The notes beneath the pieces were generated by a model. The model was not told where the DNA came from, did not search any database, and saw only the letters and a list, made by a program, of their open reading frames with translations. Positions 12,292 through 23,417 of a stretch of 25,000 nucleotides of DNA are shown here, one piece after another (the first letter of the stretch is position 1; every line of letters starts with the position of its first letter). Both the position numbers and the translations under genes were made by a program. Source of the DNA: Anaeromyces robustus. Taxonomy: Eukaryota; Neocallimastigomycota; Neocallimastigomycetes; Neocallimastigales; Neocallimastigaceae. Location: contig MCFG01000069.1 of NCBI GenBank assembly GCA_002104895.1, positions 7,501-32,500 of the forward strand, in the 5' to 3' direction.

Positions 12292-13647
12292 ATTGATAGC
12301 CAATTGAATGATTAATTTAAATCCAATAATTAAGCAAAAAAAATTTTTTTCATAGCAATAAATAATTAACAATGACTAAACAATTGACAATTTTAGATTT
12401 TATTTTTTTAAAAAAAAAATAGTTAAATAAATTCACTCATAAAATTATTCCATTATTTCTTTTATATTATTTTAAAAAAAAAAAAAAAATTAAAAAATAA
12501 AAAAAAAGAAAGGAATAGAATTAAAAATTTATATTGCAAAATTATTCCATAACTAAAAATAATAAAATATTTTATTTATAGGAATAATATATACATTACT
12601 CCCTTATTTTTTTTTTTTTCCTATTATATTATATATTGAAAAACAACAAAATAATAATAATAAAAATGAACGGTCAAATTTATGTAATCAATATATAAAT
12701 ATGATTATATTATAGTTTCATTTGACTATTAAGTAAATTTTATTATAATAAAAATATTTTTATAGGTTGAAATTACTATAAAAATTGAATATAAATAAAA
12801 ATAAAAACATATAATATAAACAATAATAATAATAAATATTATTATAAATTAAATAATTTTATTATTACACTTTTTTGACGCACATACAAAATAATAAATA
12901 AATTGGCAGAAAAAAAAAAAAACATATATAATAAAATTACGTTTTTATAATTTAATCATGGTTTCAAAGAAAAATATTTGAATTTTGTGTTTTGAGTAAA
13001 ATGATTTAATAATGAAAAAGTTTTATTTAATAATAATTCCAAAAAAGAAAAAAAAATTTTTTTTATTTATCTTTGATTTTTAAAAATTTATTATAATATA
13101 TTTTATTATAAAATTCTTGTTAAAATTCAAATGAAATTACTTTATTGTATTGTATTTTATTTTGTATTTTTTATTTTTTATTTTTTTATTTTTTATTTTT
13201 TATTTATTTTATTTTTAATTTTTATTTTTATTTTTATTTTTTTTTTTATTATTTTATTATTATTATTGATTTATTTTTATTTTTTTATATTTTTTTATAT
13301 TTATATGTTTTTATTTTTACTTTTTAGTTTTCTTAATTTTAACTTATATCTATTTATTTATTCATGTTTTTTTTTTGTTTTTTTTATTTATTTATTATTA
13401 TTATTACTTTATTTTTATTTTTTTATTTTTTTATTTTTTTTATTTTATGATTAGTATAATTATTATAATTTATATATACTTTTATATCAATGCTATTATT
13501 ATTGTTATTATATTTTTATTATTATTATATGAATGTTAATATATAAAAATTATGAGATTTTTGAATAAATATCTTTTTTTATTTATATATTTATTAATGT
13601 AAGAAGAAAAAAAAATTCTTTTATCTTTTTTCTTTACATTATATTAT
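12292..13647. other. convergent spacer between PI synthase and clathrin light chain
   Basis: This 1.36 kb receives the 3' ends of both genes. It is A/T-rich with no supportable gene. The part at about 13131-13450 is strongly T-biased on the + strand (A-biased on the - strand). A Phe/Leu/Ile-rich open frame there is only the translation of T runs. Confidence 0.6.
13131..13450. repeat. T-rich low-complexity block (strand-asymmetric)
   Basis: About 320 bp of TTTTA/TTTTTA-type sequence with very few G or C. It lies in the convergent spacer, roughly 200 bp beyond the clathrin stop codon and 840 bp beyond the PI synthase stop. Confidence 0.75.
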
Positions 13648-13834
13648 TTAATTAGTTTTAATATAATCCTTTGATTTTGATAAATCTAATAATAAATTCT
13701 TAAATCTATCCATATTCTTGTCACTGTCACTCTTTGACTTATTTGCGTTGAAATTAATATTATTGCAAACAATTTCCTATTAAAAGATAATAATATAAAA
13801 AATTAAAATGATATATTATAAATAAAATATAAAA

Positions 13835-13882
<48 letters not shown>

Positions 13883-14438
13883 CATTATTTAATTAATAAA
13901 AAGAATATACTTTTAATTAATTATTTTTATTAATATAAATTATAAATTATATATATTTAAAGACTTACCCAAGTTAATTCATTTGGATTATTTGATGGTT
14001 GAACATTATTTCCTTGATATAATCTATTGTTTTCAGATGCCTTAGTCTTCTTTTGATTATAATCAGCATAAAACTTTTCAATATCACTCTTTGCAGAAGC
14101 AAGAATGTCATTATGTTTAGCAGCACTACGGGAATCACGTTCTTCAATAATTTTTTGTCTTTTTTCATTAGCTTCTCTATTTTAATCATTTTTTTTTTTT
14201 TTGAGTATATTTTATTTTAATATATTATGATAATTAAATAATTATAATTATTATAAATATATATATAATGTATTTAAAAAGCATACTTAACAAATGGAGA
14301 ATTTTGAACATCACTTTCAGTAATAATCTTTTCAACAAGACCGGTATCATTACTAGTATTAGTACCTTCTAATGCTGGAAGAGCATTTTGTCCCTACAAA
14401 ATTTTGAAAATATCAAAAATATTTTTATAATAAATATT

Positions 14439-14526
<88 letters not shown>

Positions 14527-15569
14527 TTATTACTTACCATAGCCTGAGAAAAGGCATTCATTGGAGTTTGTGGGAAAGAACTAACTGGAGTTTGAGCATT
14601 TGAGAGAGCTGCCATTGGTGATTGTTGAACTGGTGAAACCATATCCATCATTGGGGCTGGAGTAGCTTGAGCTGGAGTAACAGCTTCAAAGTTACCAAAA
14701 TCAGCATCAACAGCACCAGAATTAACATCGGTTACTGGTTGTGGAATTTGATTTGGTACTGGTGTAATTGGAACATCAAGATTACCACCACTAAACATTT
14801 GAGCGTCTAATTGAATTTTATCATTATAAATAAATAAAAAAAAGTGTGTATTTAATAAATAATAATATTATTATATTATAGAAATGATTATAATTTATTA
14901 TTATTGTTGTCAATGTTTTGATTAATGATTATTTTATTAAATTTATTATTGTTGTTGTGTTACTTATTTAATTTTATTTATTTTCTTTATTTATTATATT
15001 CATTGTTTTTTTTTTACTTTTTTATTTTTATTTATATCAAAAGATGTAACATTGATTACTTAATAAAATGAAAACTAAAATAAATATTTTTCATATAATT
15101 TATATTAAAAAAGTTAAAATAATTTCTCCTCATATATATTTTCGGACACTTTAAACGTATTTCTCTTTTAATTATTTTTTATTTCCTATTATATTGACAA
15201 TTTAATTATTTAAGCTGATTACTTCTTAAGACTTTTGTTATTTCATTATTATCAATGATAAATATAAAATTTACACATTTTACATGAAATTTTGGAATAT
15301 GTTTTAATATATTATGTATAAAATATATACATTTATCCTTTTCATTCATTCCTTGAATTTTCATTATGAAACTGAAAGATATTGTCTTTTAAATACAGAA
15401 TATAATTTACATATAATATTTAATTGCATTTATTTATATATTAATTATTTGATGTATACCATCACCAAGCATAGCTTGTTCACGAGCAAGGAAATCTATT
15501 TTAAATATTTTTATTATTTTATAAAAATATATGATGAATAAAAATATATTTATATAATTAGATTTTAAA

Positions 15570-15611
<42 letters not shown>

Positions 15612-15721
15612 CATCTATTGTTATTTATATTATATAGAAAATATATAATATATAATAATAATAATAAACATAATTTACCAGCAGTTGGGTCAGATTCAAA
15701 AGCTCCGAAATCGTCAGCCAT
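13648..15721 (-). CDS. CLC1: clathrin light chain
   Basis: Minus-strand exons: 15721-15679, 15495-15460, 14806-14538, 14393-14287, 14176-13969, 13776-13648; 792 nt, 263 aa. The joined N-terminus reads MADDFGAFESDPTAG, then FLAREQAMLGD, then AQMFSGG, the fungal light-chain signature. A Pro/Ala/Gln-rich middle (residues about 30-115) follows. Next is the charged helix EANEKRQKIIEERDSRSAAK that should bind the heavy-chain hub, and a C-terminal block with Trp (NELTWEIVCNNINFN) and RFKNLLLDLSKSK, matching the conserved light-chain end. The protein regulates clathrin triskelion assembly in endocytosis and Golgi traffic. Exon 2 is a 36-nt microexon carrying the conserved FLAREQAMLGD block. The exon 4 donor is taken as GTATGC at 14286, which gives PFVKEANEK; GTTAAG five bases earlier would shift frame compatibility and is less likely. 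Confidence 0.95.
13834..13881. repeat. ATT array in clathrin intron 5
   Basis: A (TTA)n array of about 16 units inside the 192-nt intron 13777-13968. Confidence 0.88.
14437..14528. repeat. (TTTA)n array in clathrin intron 3, abutting the splice donor
   Basis: About 22 tetranucleotide units. On the transcribed strand the array starts within about ten bases of the GTAAG donor at 14537, so the first part of intron 3 is almost all (AAAT)n. Confidence 0.9.
14807..15459 (-). other. clathrin intron 2, unusually long (653 nt)
   Basis: Inferred from the flanking exons, with donor GTATAC at 15459 and acceptor TTAG at 14807. It is the longest intron in the window. The segment at about 15121-15400 is less repetitive than other introns here, with mixed-base stretches such as TTTCGGACACTTTAAACG. 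No open frame or RNA fold is recognised in it. Confidence 0.6.
15571..15611. repeat. ATT array in clathrin intron 1
   Basis: A (TTA)n array of about 13 units within the intron 15496-15678. Confidence 0.88.
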
Positions 15722-16594
15722 TATTTATATTAAAAATAGTATATAAAATTAAAATTAAAAAAAAAATTATATATATTTATATTAAAATAGCTTTTTTTTT
15801 TTCTATTTTATTATTAAAAAGTAATAAAGGAAAAATCAAAGATAGTGAATGTTTAATAATTTAATTATATAATATTCTGTAAAAAATAAACAAAAATATT
15901 AAATAATAAATTTATATAACTATTAATAAATTTTAAATAAATAATAAATTAATAATATTATATTTGTTACATAAGTTAATTACATTTTTATACATTAATG
16001 TACAATAAAAAAAATAGTAAAAATTTAATAATATATCATTATTTCAATTAGCTTCCGTTCCACAATGGTAAATTATGGATAAATAAAACTGAATCCTATT
16101 TTAATATATAGATAAAATTCTATTAAGAAAAAAAATGTAAATTTTTTTTTAATATAAACTTTGAAAAAACATATATTAAATAATATATAGAACATTAATT
16201 ACAGAACAATATTTTTAGTACTACATCACTACATCTCCATGATAATTTGATTAAGTTCTCTAATGAATGAATATAAAGTAATTTTTATTACTTTTATTTT
16301 TTAAATTTTACTTCTATGAGAAATATTAAAAAAACAAAATATAAAATATATTTTGTTTTTTAATAGTCGTTATTGATTGATTATTACTTCTTTTTTTTTT
16401 CGTTTGTATTTTTTACTTTATTTAATTATAAATTAAATTATTAAATATTAACAGTATAAGTTAATAAAAAATAAACAATGGGTATTTAATGGGTATATTA
16501 ATAATAGTTTTATAAGCCTTTTAAAAAGAAGTATATAAATTTTATTATATAAATAATTATTTATAATAAGACAAAAAAAAAAAAAAGATATAAA
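15722..16594. other. spacer upstream of clathrin light chain
   Basis: It presumably contains the clathrin promoter on the minus strand. The DNA is A/T-rich with several mixed-base patches (about 16050-16080, 16215-16260). No open frame with family similarity, tRNA or repeat unit longer than a few bases was found. Confidence 0.55.
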
Positions 16595-18081
16595 TTATTT
16601 AAGAATATCTTTCGAAGTATCTTCAATAGATTGATATCTTTCTGAATTAATTTGTTCCAAAAGACATTCAAGTGGTAAAAGTTTATTACTAAGAACCATT
16701 TTATAACAGCACTAAAATCACTAACCAATGCTACACTTAAATCATTTTCTATCATTGGAATAGTTCGTGTTCTACCACAAATGTTCCAAAAGACTAATCT
16801 TGGTTATAAACAACTACAGGATAATATTTCATTCTAATATTTTCAAAGAAAGCAGCATTAGGTTTACCATTGTAACTACTAATATTAACCATACTATCAA
16901 ATTCACAATCTGATAAAATTAAAATATTTTTCGAAGGTTCTTTTCGTGGTAACCTATTTTTTTTTTTTTTTTGCAAAATTAAGAATCAAACTAAATACAG
17001 CTTTAATATTAATGTTTAAACATTCAGTATATCTTCTAATGATATTTAGCTTTTACCTTAAAGTTCGAGGAGTTGTAGTTTAGAACTAATTTTAATAAAG
17101 TTATTCTTACATCTTCCAGAACTTCTTTCAGCAAAATAAATTGATAAAGTTTGGGTTATATCCAAACATGATACAGATGATTTTCGTGAAAATGATGCAC
17201 ACATACTGCCAGAACCATCAGAAACACAAATAGTATTACCATTACCTTTAACATAATCAGGCAAAGCTTACTACAATTTTTCTAAAGTATCATCAATAAT
17301 AACGGAATGTTCATATTTATTAACTATATTATGAGGGAATAATACTTGAGAATTAATTTTAGTTACACTCTTTTTTAACTTTCAAGATATTCTAATTTTC
17401 TTGCTTTATCATGTTTAAGAAAGACTTTATTATAAATAAGATTTGCTCTAGAAGGAACAGAAGCATAATTAATTTTATCCCATTTATTAGAACTCATATA
17501 AACTTCCATTACCTTTAAATAAAAACTTAATTTGGATAACATTTTTCAATATTGTTTTTCACTACAATTAAATTTCTTGATAAAAATACAAGCCAATTCT
17601 TTAGTTTTTTTAGCAGAAGCATTTATAGAAAGCATCCATTCAGCACAAACTGAAACAGATATCTTACCATCTCTGATTCCTTTTATATCTTTTTTTAATT
17701 GATTATTAATAATTCATAGACATTATTTTCTAAACTATCTTTAAGTAACTCCAATAAATCATCCTAACGACCAAAATTGGAATAAATTTAATAACGTCCT
17801 TTGCAATTTCTTGATGTTTCTTTGATAAATAATCTAAGCAAATATGGAAAATTTTTCTTTCAGCAGCACCACTTCTACAATCTTCAGCATAGAATAACCA
17901 TTTAACAGCGAACATTTTTCCTCATTAAAAACTCTATTATATTTTTTATTACAACACTTTCATTCATAGTCCTCATAGAAGTAAGAGAAAATTTTATATC
18001 AACTAATTTTTTACCATAGGTCTTGTAACTAATGAGACCATTAATGGTGATAGAAATATTGTTAGAAACTTGAGAAGCCAT
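16595..18081 (-). pseudogene. decayed DUF2828 gene (TROVE-like plus vWA-like protein)
   Basis: The minus strand carries an ordered, nearly full-length series of conserved blocks over about 1.49 kb (near 495 codons), but no single frame runs through; there are roughly eight or more interruptions. Order: N-terminus MASQVSNNISITINGLISYK followed by a YKTYGKKLVDIKFSLTSMR block; a helical region with WLFYAEDCRSGAAERK; a KWDKINYASVPSRANLIYNK-type block; a vWA-like metal site CVSDGSGSM followed by ITQTLSIYFAER; ILILSDCEFD; a C-terminal ENDLSVALVS block and an end near EDTSKDILK. This matches PF11443 (DUF2828), whose members resemble the Ro60/TROVE plus von Willebrand A arrangement and whose function is unknown. 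It has no recognisable introns, unlike every neighbour. Origin could be a decayed host paralogue or a lateral acquisition. No flanking repeats or transposase were seen. Confidence 0.82.
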
Positions 18082-18636
18082 TTTTTCCTTTTATTGTTAT
18101 TTTTAAAAAATATATATATATATATAATTTATAATAAAAAGATTCCCGTATATTCAAACTTTAAATAAGTGAATAGATAAAAAAATGGTTAGAAAAACCT
18201 GATATAGACTTAAAAAATTTAAAATTAAACTAAAGAATAAAATAAAATAAAAGTATATTAAAATAAATGAAAAAATGTTTTTATGAATTATTTTTTTATT
18301 TTAATGTGTATTGTTTTAAATAATTCTTATGCAGTTAATGACAATAATAATTTTATGAAGTTAATGATAATGATAATAATAATAAGGAAATAAACAATAA
18401 ATAAATAAATAAATAAATAAATAATAGATAGATAGATAGATAAATATAAAATAAAAAGAAAATTAAAATAATATTATATTATTCTTATAGAAATAAAAAT
18501 GCTGTTCTATCTTATTGGTTTTAATTATAATAAAATTTAATTTCATATATATGGTCGTCCATATTTTATAAAATACAATATTTAATTATCTATATAAAAC
18601 AATAATATAATACCATTTTTTAAATCTTTCAAATAA

Positions 18637-18675
<39 letters not shown>

Positions 18676-19194
18676 AAGATGAATAAAAAATTTTAGAATA
18701 TCTTTTTTTTTTTTATTTTTAATTTTCTCATATATAATAATAGGATTTATAACATTATTATAATTAATACATATTATTTTTATTTATACTATTATTAAAT
18801 AATTTACAATAATATATACATAAATGAATATATTATTATATAACTTAATCATATTAAAATAAAAAAATTCTTATTAAAATATATATATTATTTTTAATAA
18901 AATAATTTTTTTTTTTTTGAAATAGAATTTTCTTAAAATCATGATATAATATAAAATAAATTAAAATATATTATATTCATAATTCAGTATTTTATGTTGT
19001 ATTTTTTTTCTTTTGTTTATGATTTTGTTTTTTTGTTTTCTTAATTTAAATATAAATAATTATTTTTAATACATAAAATAATTTACTTGCAATTATTAAT
19101 TATTAATTATTATTATAATTATTATTATTTCTTTTTTTAAAATATTCTTTAAATATTTTTAATTTATATATATTACATGAAGGTTTTTAAAACT
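18082..19194. other. A/T-rich spacer between DUF2828 pseudogene and kinase 3' end
   Basis: No gene is seen. It contains a TAAA array (18396-18424) joined to a GATA array (18427-18442), AAT-type repeats near 18634-18676 and a short inverted repeat near 18548-18563 (ATATGG and CCATAT around TCGT). The kinase terminator should lie at the right end. Confidence 0.55.
18396..18442. repeat. compound (TAAA)n-(GATA)n microsatellite
   Basis: About seven TAAA units followed directly by about four GATA units. It is the only GATA repeat in the window. Confidence 0.85.
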
Positions 19195-22100
19195 TTATTT
19201 TGCAGGTTCTATTCCTGGTTGTTCATACTTTTGTTGATCTAACATAGATATTGGTTCTTCTACTGATTGACCATCAATTGGTTGTCCAAATTTTGGTTGT
19301 TCAATAGATTTTTGATTATTAATACTGTTATTATCATTATTAACTTCTTCATCCGATTTCAAAAGAGACATCAATTCACTATATAATTCTTCATAAAGGA
19401 ATGTATTTCCCGTAATACGTTTAAAACGAAGAGTATATACCTTTAATAACCATATTTTACAAACTTCAACTTCAAATTTTACAATAACATTATTTAAAGC
19501 TTCATTTAATAAGTGACATTCAAAAAGATAATATTCCGGATGACGAACAAAATAGAAACGACTTGGATAAACATTTCTCATTTCATATAAAGCCCAACAT
19601 AAATTTTGGAAAAGATTATATGGTGGTTTAGAAGAAGTAATAGATTTATTAAAACTAAAACGAGAAGAACGAATTGTTTTTGAAGGTTTATGAATTAAAT
19701 GCCACATTTCAATTTCTTGATAATTTGGTATAGATACTTCATCTGGACTATAATTTTCGTTATTTGAATCAAAATTATCACTAAATATTTCATTAGTCGT
19801 AGCATTACCACCACCAAAGCCTGCTGCTTGACCTGACATTGGGCTTAAAGATTTAGATATAAATTTAGTTTCCTTTTTAAGTGGTGTTGGTAAATTATCA
19901 GTAACAATATTACTTAAAGTACATTGATTTTGATTTGAAGTCATATAATTAGAAGAAGAAGAAGATCTTCTATGTGGATTTATAGATTCAGGTTTAAGTG
20001 ATGATTTTCGTGAACTTGAATTATTTAAATTTACATTAATACTATTATTTTTCTTTTTATTAAGTATACCACTTATACCAAATGAACTACTTCGTTCAAG
20101 AGATTTTGGTTTATTAGCAGTAATTTCTTGTCTACCAAGATTTGATCTATTATAATTTCTCATTAATGGACTATTGCAATATAAAGATTCATCAGTAATT
20201 TGATTAACAGATTTAGAATAACATGATTTTAATGGAGTAACATCATTATTATTATTATTATTATTATTAGTTTTTTCGGATAAATTATCTTCAGAACCAA
20301 CATTATTAAATTTTTCTGAAATATTAACAATAGAATAGTATCTTGGACTTACAAGTGAGGAGTGATCTTCAAGAGGACTACTAATTGCAGAACGAGAATT
20401 TGGAATATTTGTATTTAATCTTAAAAAATGTCTATTAGCGGCGGTATGACTTGAAGAATGGTTAATATCAGTAGTAGAATAAAAATTTTCTTTCCGTTTA
20501 AGATCACTAACACTACCACCACCACCACCACCTAAACCAATACCATTAGTTTCAATAACTGATGAATAAACTTTATTACGAACTTTTTGTCCAAAATTTG
20601 AGTCAACTAATACACCACCCCATATATCCATATTAGGAATTTCACAGCCAGTCATATTGCGAAAAGGTGATCTACTTTCAGGAGTAATAGGTGATTTAGG
20701 AGAAATAGATGATTTAGAACCATTTATTCTGCGTTTTATATCTTCATAAACATTACTTTTTCTTCTTTCATTAGCAATTAATTGACAATCATTAATATTA
20801 TTTGTTGAGAAATTAATACTAAGACTTAAATTGTTTTCCTTCTTTTTGTTAGTTGAATTTGTAGGTTCACGGAAGATGTATGAAACATAACCATTTCCGT
20901 TAGTAATACCAGAAACAATTTGTTCCATACCTTGAGCATTAATTGGGAAAATTCTTATAGGTTTTTCTATTTCTTCAAAATTAACCCATGGATCTTCTCT
21001 AAGATCATTAATAGTAGCTCTTTGTTCTGGATCTCTAACAAATATCTTTCCTAATAGATTACTTAAGTCTATAAATAAATATATGAATAATAAAAAAAAT
21101 ATTTTAATTAATTTCAAACTTAAAAAAATGTTTTTACATATAAATTTATATATAAAAAAACACAATTTTCCTTTTATTTTTTATTATTTTTTTACCTTTA
21201 CTGAAATAAGATGGAACTTTATAATCAATTCTTTTAATTCTTCTATATAATGCATTAATACTTTTTCCATCAAATGGTGGCTTACCAGTCATCATTACAT
21301 ATAATATAACACCTAAAGCCCAAATATCTGATTTAACACCAATATATGGAATACCAGAAATTAATTCTACAGCGGCATAATTTGGTGTACCACAGAATGT
21401 CTAATAGATATAACGATTAAATATATAATATAAATAATATATTAATTTGATATATATATATATATATGAAGAGAAAATGATTAATTAATTGGTAGTTATA
21501 TTCAATAATTAATAAATACAATTAATAAATCCAAAATTAAAGAATAAATATATAAATATAACTATAAATATAAATTGATAAATATAAATATAAATATAAA
21601 TATAAATATAAATATAAAAAAAAATTCATTATTACAGTCATATAATCTTTAGTTGAACCATCAAAAGTTCTTCCTAAACCAAAATCAGTAATTAATATAT
21701 TTTTTTCTTTTGATAATAATAAATTTTCAAGTTTAAGATCACGATGAACAACATTTGCCATATGACAATGATCAATAGCAGATATAATTTGTCTAAAAAA
21801 TTTTCTTGCTTCGCTTTCATTTAAATGTTTTTTAGCTAAAATATAATCAATTAATTCACCACCTGGAGCATATTCCCTATTTTTTTTTTTTAATTGTATT
21901 AAAAAGTTTTAAAAAATAAAAATAAAAGTAAAAATGTAATTATTATACAAATAATTTTGATATATAAATTAAGATTATTATACATAAATTATCATTATAA
22001 ATATAAATTAAATTGAAAATAATTAATAAATATAATAATAAAATATGACATATATAGAGATATCTAATATTATATCATTAAATATTATTATATAATTATT

Positions 22101-22715
22101 ATATTTACATAACAATTAAAGTTTCTTCTTCACTTTCAATAACTTGATATATTTTAATAATATTTGGATGATCTAAACGCATCATTAATTGTACTTCATT
22201 TTGTAAACGTTCATAATAAGAAGGAAGAGGGATTAAAGAATGATCTTTTAAAAATATATTATTACTTTCATCTGATTTATTAGATATTGAATCTGTATTA
22301 GTAGTAGAATTAGATCCACTATCAATATTTTGAAGAGGAATACAAACATCATTTGTATCATGAACCATATGATTATTAGAATTACTATCTAATGAAAATT
22401 TTCGTTCTTTTAAAGAAACTGATAATTTAGAATTATTATTATTTCTTAAACTATTACTATCTATTGAATATTTTCTCTCATTAATATGAGGTAATGGATT
22501 TTCATTAAAACTTTCTTCAAGTCTTTTTTCAAAATCTTTTATTTCTGAAATATCTTTTTCTTTTAGATTATTATCATTTTCTTTTTCTTTTATACTTGAT
22601 GAATTAATTTTTTCTTGTGTATTTACAATATTATTATTTTGATTACTATTATTATCATTATTTTTATTATCATCATTATTATCACTATTTTTATTATTAT
22701 CATTATTACTACTAC

Positions 22716-22769
<54 letters not shown>

Positions 22770-23386
22770 CTGATATAACTACATTCATAGGTGTTATATT
22801 AATGGGTCCAACTTCTTTAGTATTATGAAATTCATTATTACTATGTTTATTTAAACTGATAATACTTCCTTCTTCTTCTTCTTCTTCAAGAATAATTGAT
22901 GGATTATATGCATGTTTTCGAAGTTCAACAAAAGGTTCAGTATTCGTAGTTAATGAAGAATTTTTACTTGTATTAAAAGAAGAAGAATCATTTGTTTTAG
23001 TTTCATTTGTTTTAATATCAGTAGTAATACTAGTATTAGTAGTGGTGGTAGTGGTAGTGGTAGTGGTATCATTTATTTTTTCATTAGTATTAGGAATAGA
23101 AATTTGAGTATATTTATCTTTAATATCATCAGAATTATGAGAGTCAGTAGAACATGTAATTTTTGGTGCACTATTACGATGAACAGCATTTTCTATAGCT
23201 TTCTTTTTTTTCATTTCTTCATGTTCACGCCTTTTCTTATACATTTCTTTATTTTCCTGAGTTTTTTTATTTTTTGCTTCTAATTGTTTCTTATTAATAA
23301 TTTTTATTGCAACCTTTTTTTTTAGTATTATTTTAATTATTGTTTTTTTTTTTTTAATATCACCAAATTATTATCCCAAAGTATTA

Positions 23387-23417
<31 letters not shown>

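Noticed and set aside
12666-12740. Tiny frame starting MNGQIY followed by a GTAAT donor-like site and a TATAG acceptor
   Set aside because: The possible spliced product is only about a dozen residues with no match, and such GT/AG pairs are frequent in this DNA.
13131-13454. 107-codon hydrophobic frame resembling a membrane protein
   Set aside because: It is encoded by a T-rich low-complexity block; any long T run yields Phe/Leu/Ile. No ordered charged residues or family motif.
15314-15541. 75-codon plus-strand frame across clathrin intron 2 and exon 2
   Set aside because: It overlaps antisense a well supported exon and has no family features.
16050-16075. Mixed-base patch GCTTCCGTTCCACAATGG considered as part of a tRNA
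   Set aside because: No cloverleaf arms or T-loop consensus could be built around it.
15722-19194. Possibility that the DUF2828 relic sits within a transposon or virus-like insertion
   Set aside because: No terminal repeats, target duplications, integrase, polymerase or capsid-like coding signal were seen on either side.
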